This document shows, piece by piece, positions 63,966-64,000 of a DNA stretch of 64,000 nt. A program made the translations under genes and the position numbers. The stretch lies in contig NZ_JAKSYE010000027.1 in assembly GCF_022829685.1 (NCBI RefSeq), positions 1 to 64,000 on the forward strand, read 5' to 3'. The notes under the pieces were generated by a model. It saw only the letters and a program-made list of their open reading frames with translations, was not told where the DNA came from and searched no databases. Position 1 is the stretch's first letter, and every line of letters starts with the position of its first letter. This DNA is from Methylobacterium sp. E-045 (lineage in GTDB: Bacteria > Pseudomonadota > Alphaproteobacteria > Rhizobiales > Beijerinckiaceae).

Positions 63966-64000
63966 GTCGGCCGGGTCGTGGCGGTCTGGTTCACCAGCGA
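63966..64000. other. Right edge of the window
   Basis: Thirty-five bases after the tonB stop codon with no recognisable feature; too short to judge. Confidence 0.4.

Overview
The window is a GC-rich (roughly two-thirds G+C), gene-dense stretch of chromosome from an alphaproteobacterium. The order Hyphomicrobiales is likely, and the Methylobacteriaceae is my best guess. The supporting signs are a complete nuoA-to-nuoN operon followed by birA, rnj and an acyl-CoA epimerase; a short ProS; a RegB/RegA-type redox two-component pair next to an intracellular PHB depolymerase; DUF1467 and DUF1150 genes; and an alpha-type 6S RNA just before the 5-formyltetrahydrofolate cyclo-ligase gene. The species is inference from gene content only.

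Layout. 0-5.8 kb: DUF3016 and DUF2244 genes, nth, purC, an IalB-type periplasmic pair and a SprT/YgjP-like metallopeptidase. 5.9-9.7 kb: phaZ, divergent from a RegB/RegA-type sensor-regulator pair. 9.8-12.2 kb: purS-purQ, apt and a ParE/RelE-type toxin-antitoxin module. 12.2-19.2 kb, mostly minus strand: inositol monophosphatase, a Sel1-repeat protein overlapping a thiamine-phosphate-synthase-like gene, then fba, pgk, a coiled-coil membrane protein and gap. 19.6-24.2 kb: DUF4164, zapA, a chemotaxis receptor gene, 6S RNA, the cyclo-ligase and a YmdB-like phosphodiesterase. 24.3-25.6 kb: a papain-family cysteine peptidase followed by a chagasin-like inhibitor. 25.9-29.7 kb: a MotA/OmpA stator-like pair and a glycosyltransferase. 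29.7-37.1 kb, minus strand: lolD, lolC/E, proS, DUF1467, the epimerase, rnj and birA. 37.1-52.4 kb: nuoN back to nuoA. 52.8-60.5 kb: a GT4 glycosyltransferase and a glycogen-debranching-type enzyme, infC (with an ATT start), another GT4, an alpha/beta hydrolase, DUF1150 and hsp20. 61.1-64 kb: a small exported protein followed by exbB-exbD-tonB.

Most of the window is housekeeping: respiratory complex I, purine and central carbon metabolism, lipoprotein export, RNA turnover and iron/TonB energisation. Accessory or unusual content is concentrated in the cysteine peptidase/inhibitor pair, the toxin-antitoxin module, several families of dispersed palindromic repeats (one apparently inserted in frame inside birA), and a few small unassigned transcripts or ORFs. 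I see no rRNA, tRNA, CRISPR array, insertion sequence or prophage.
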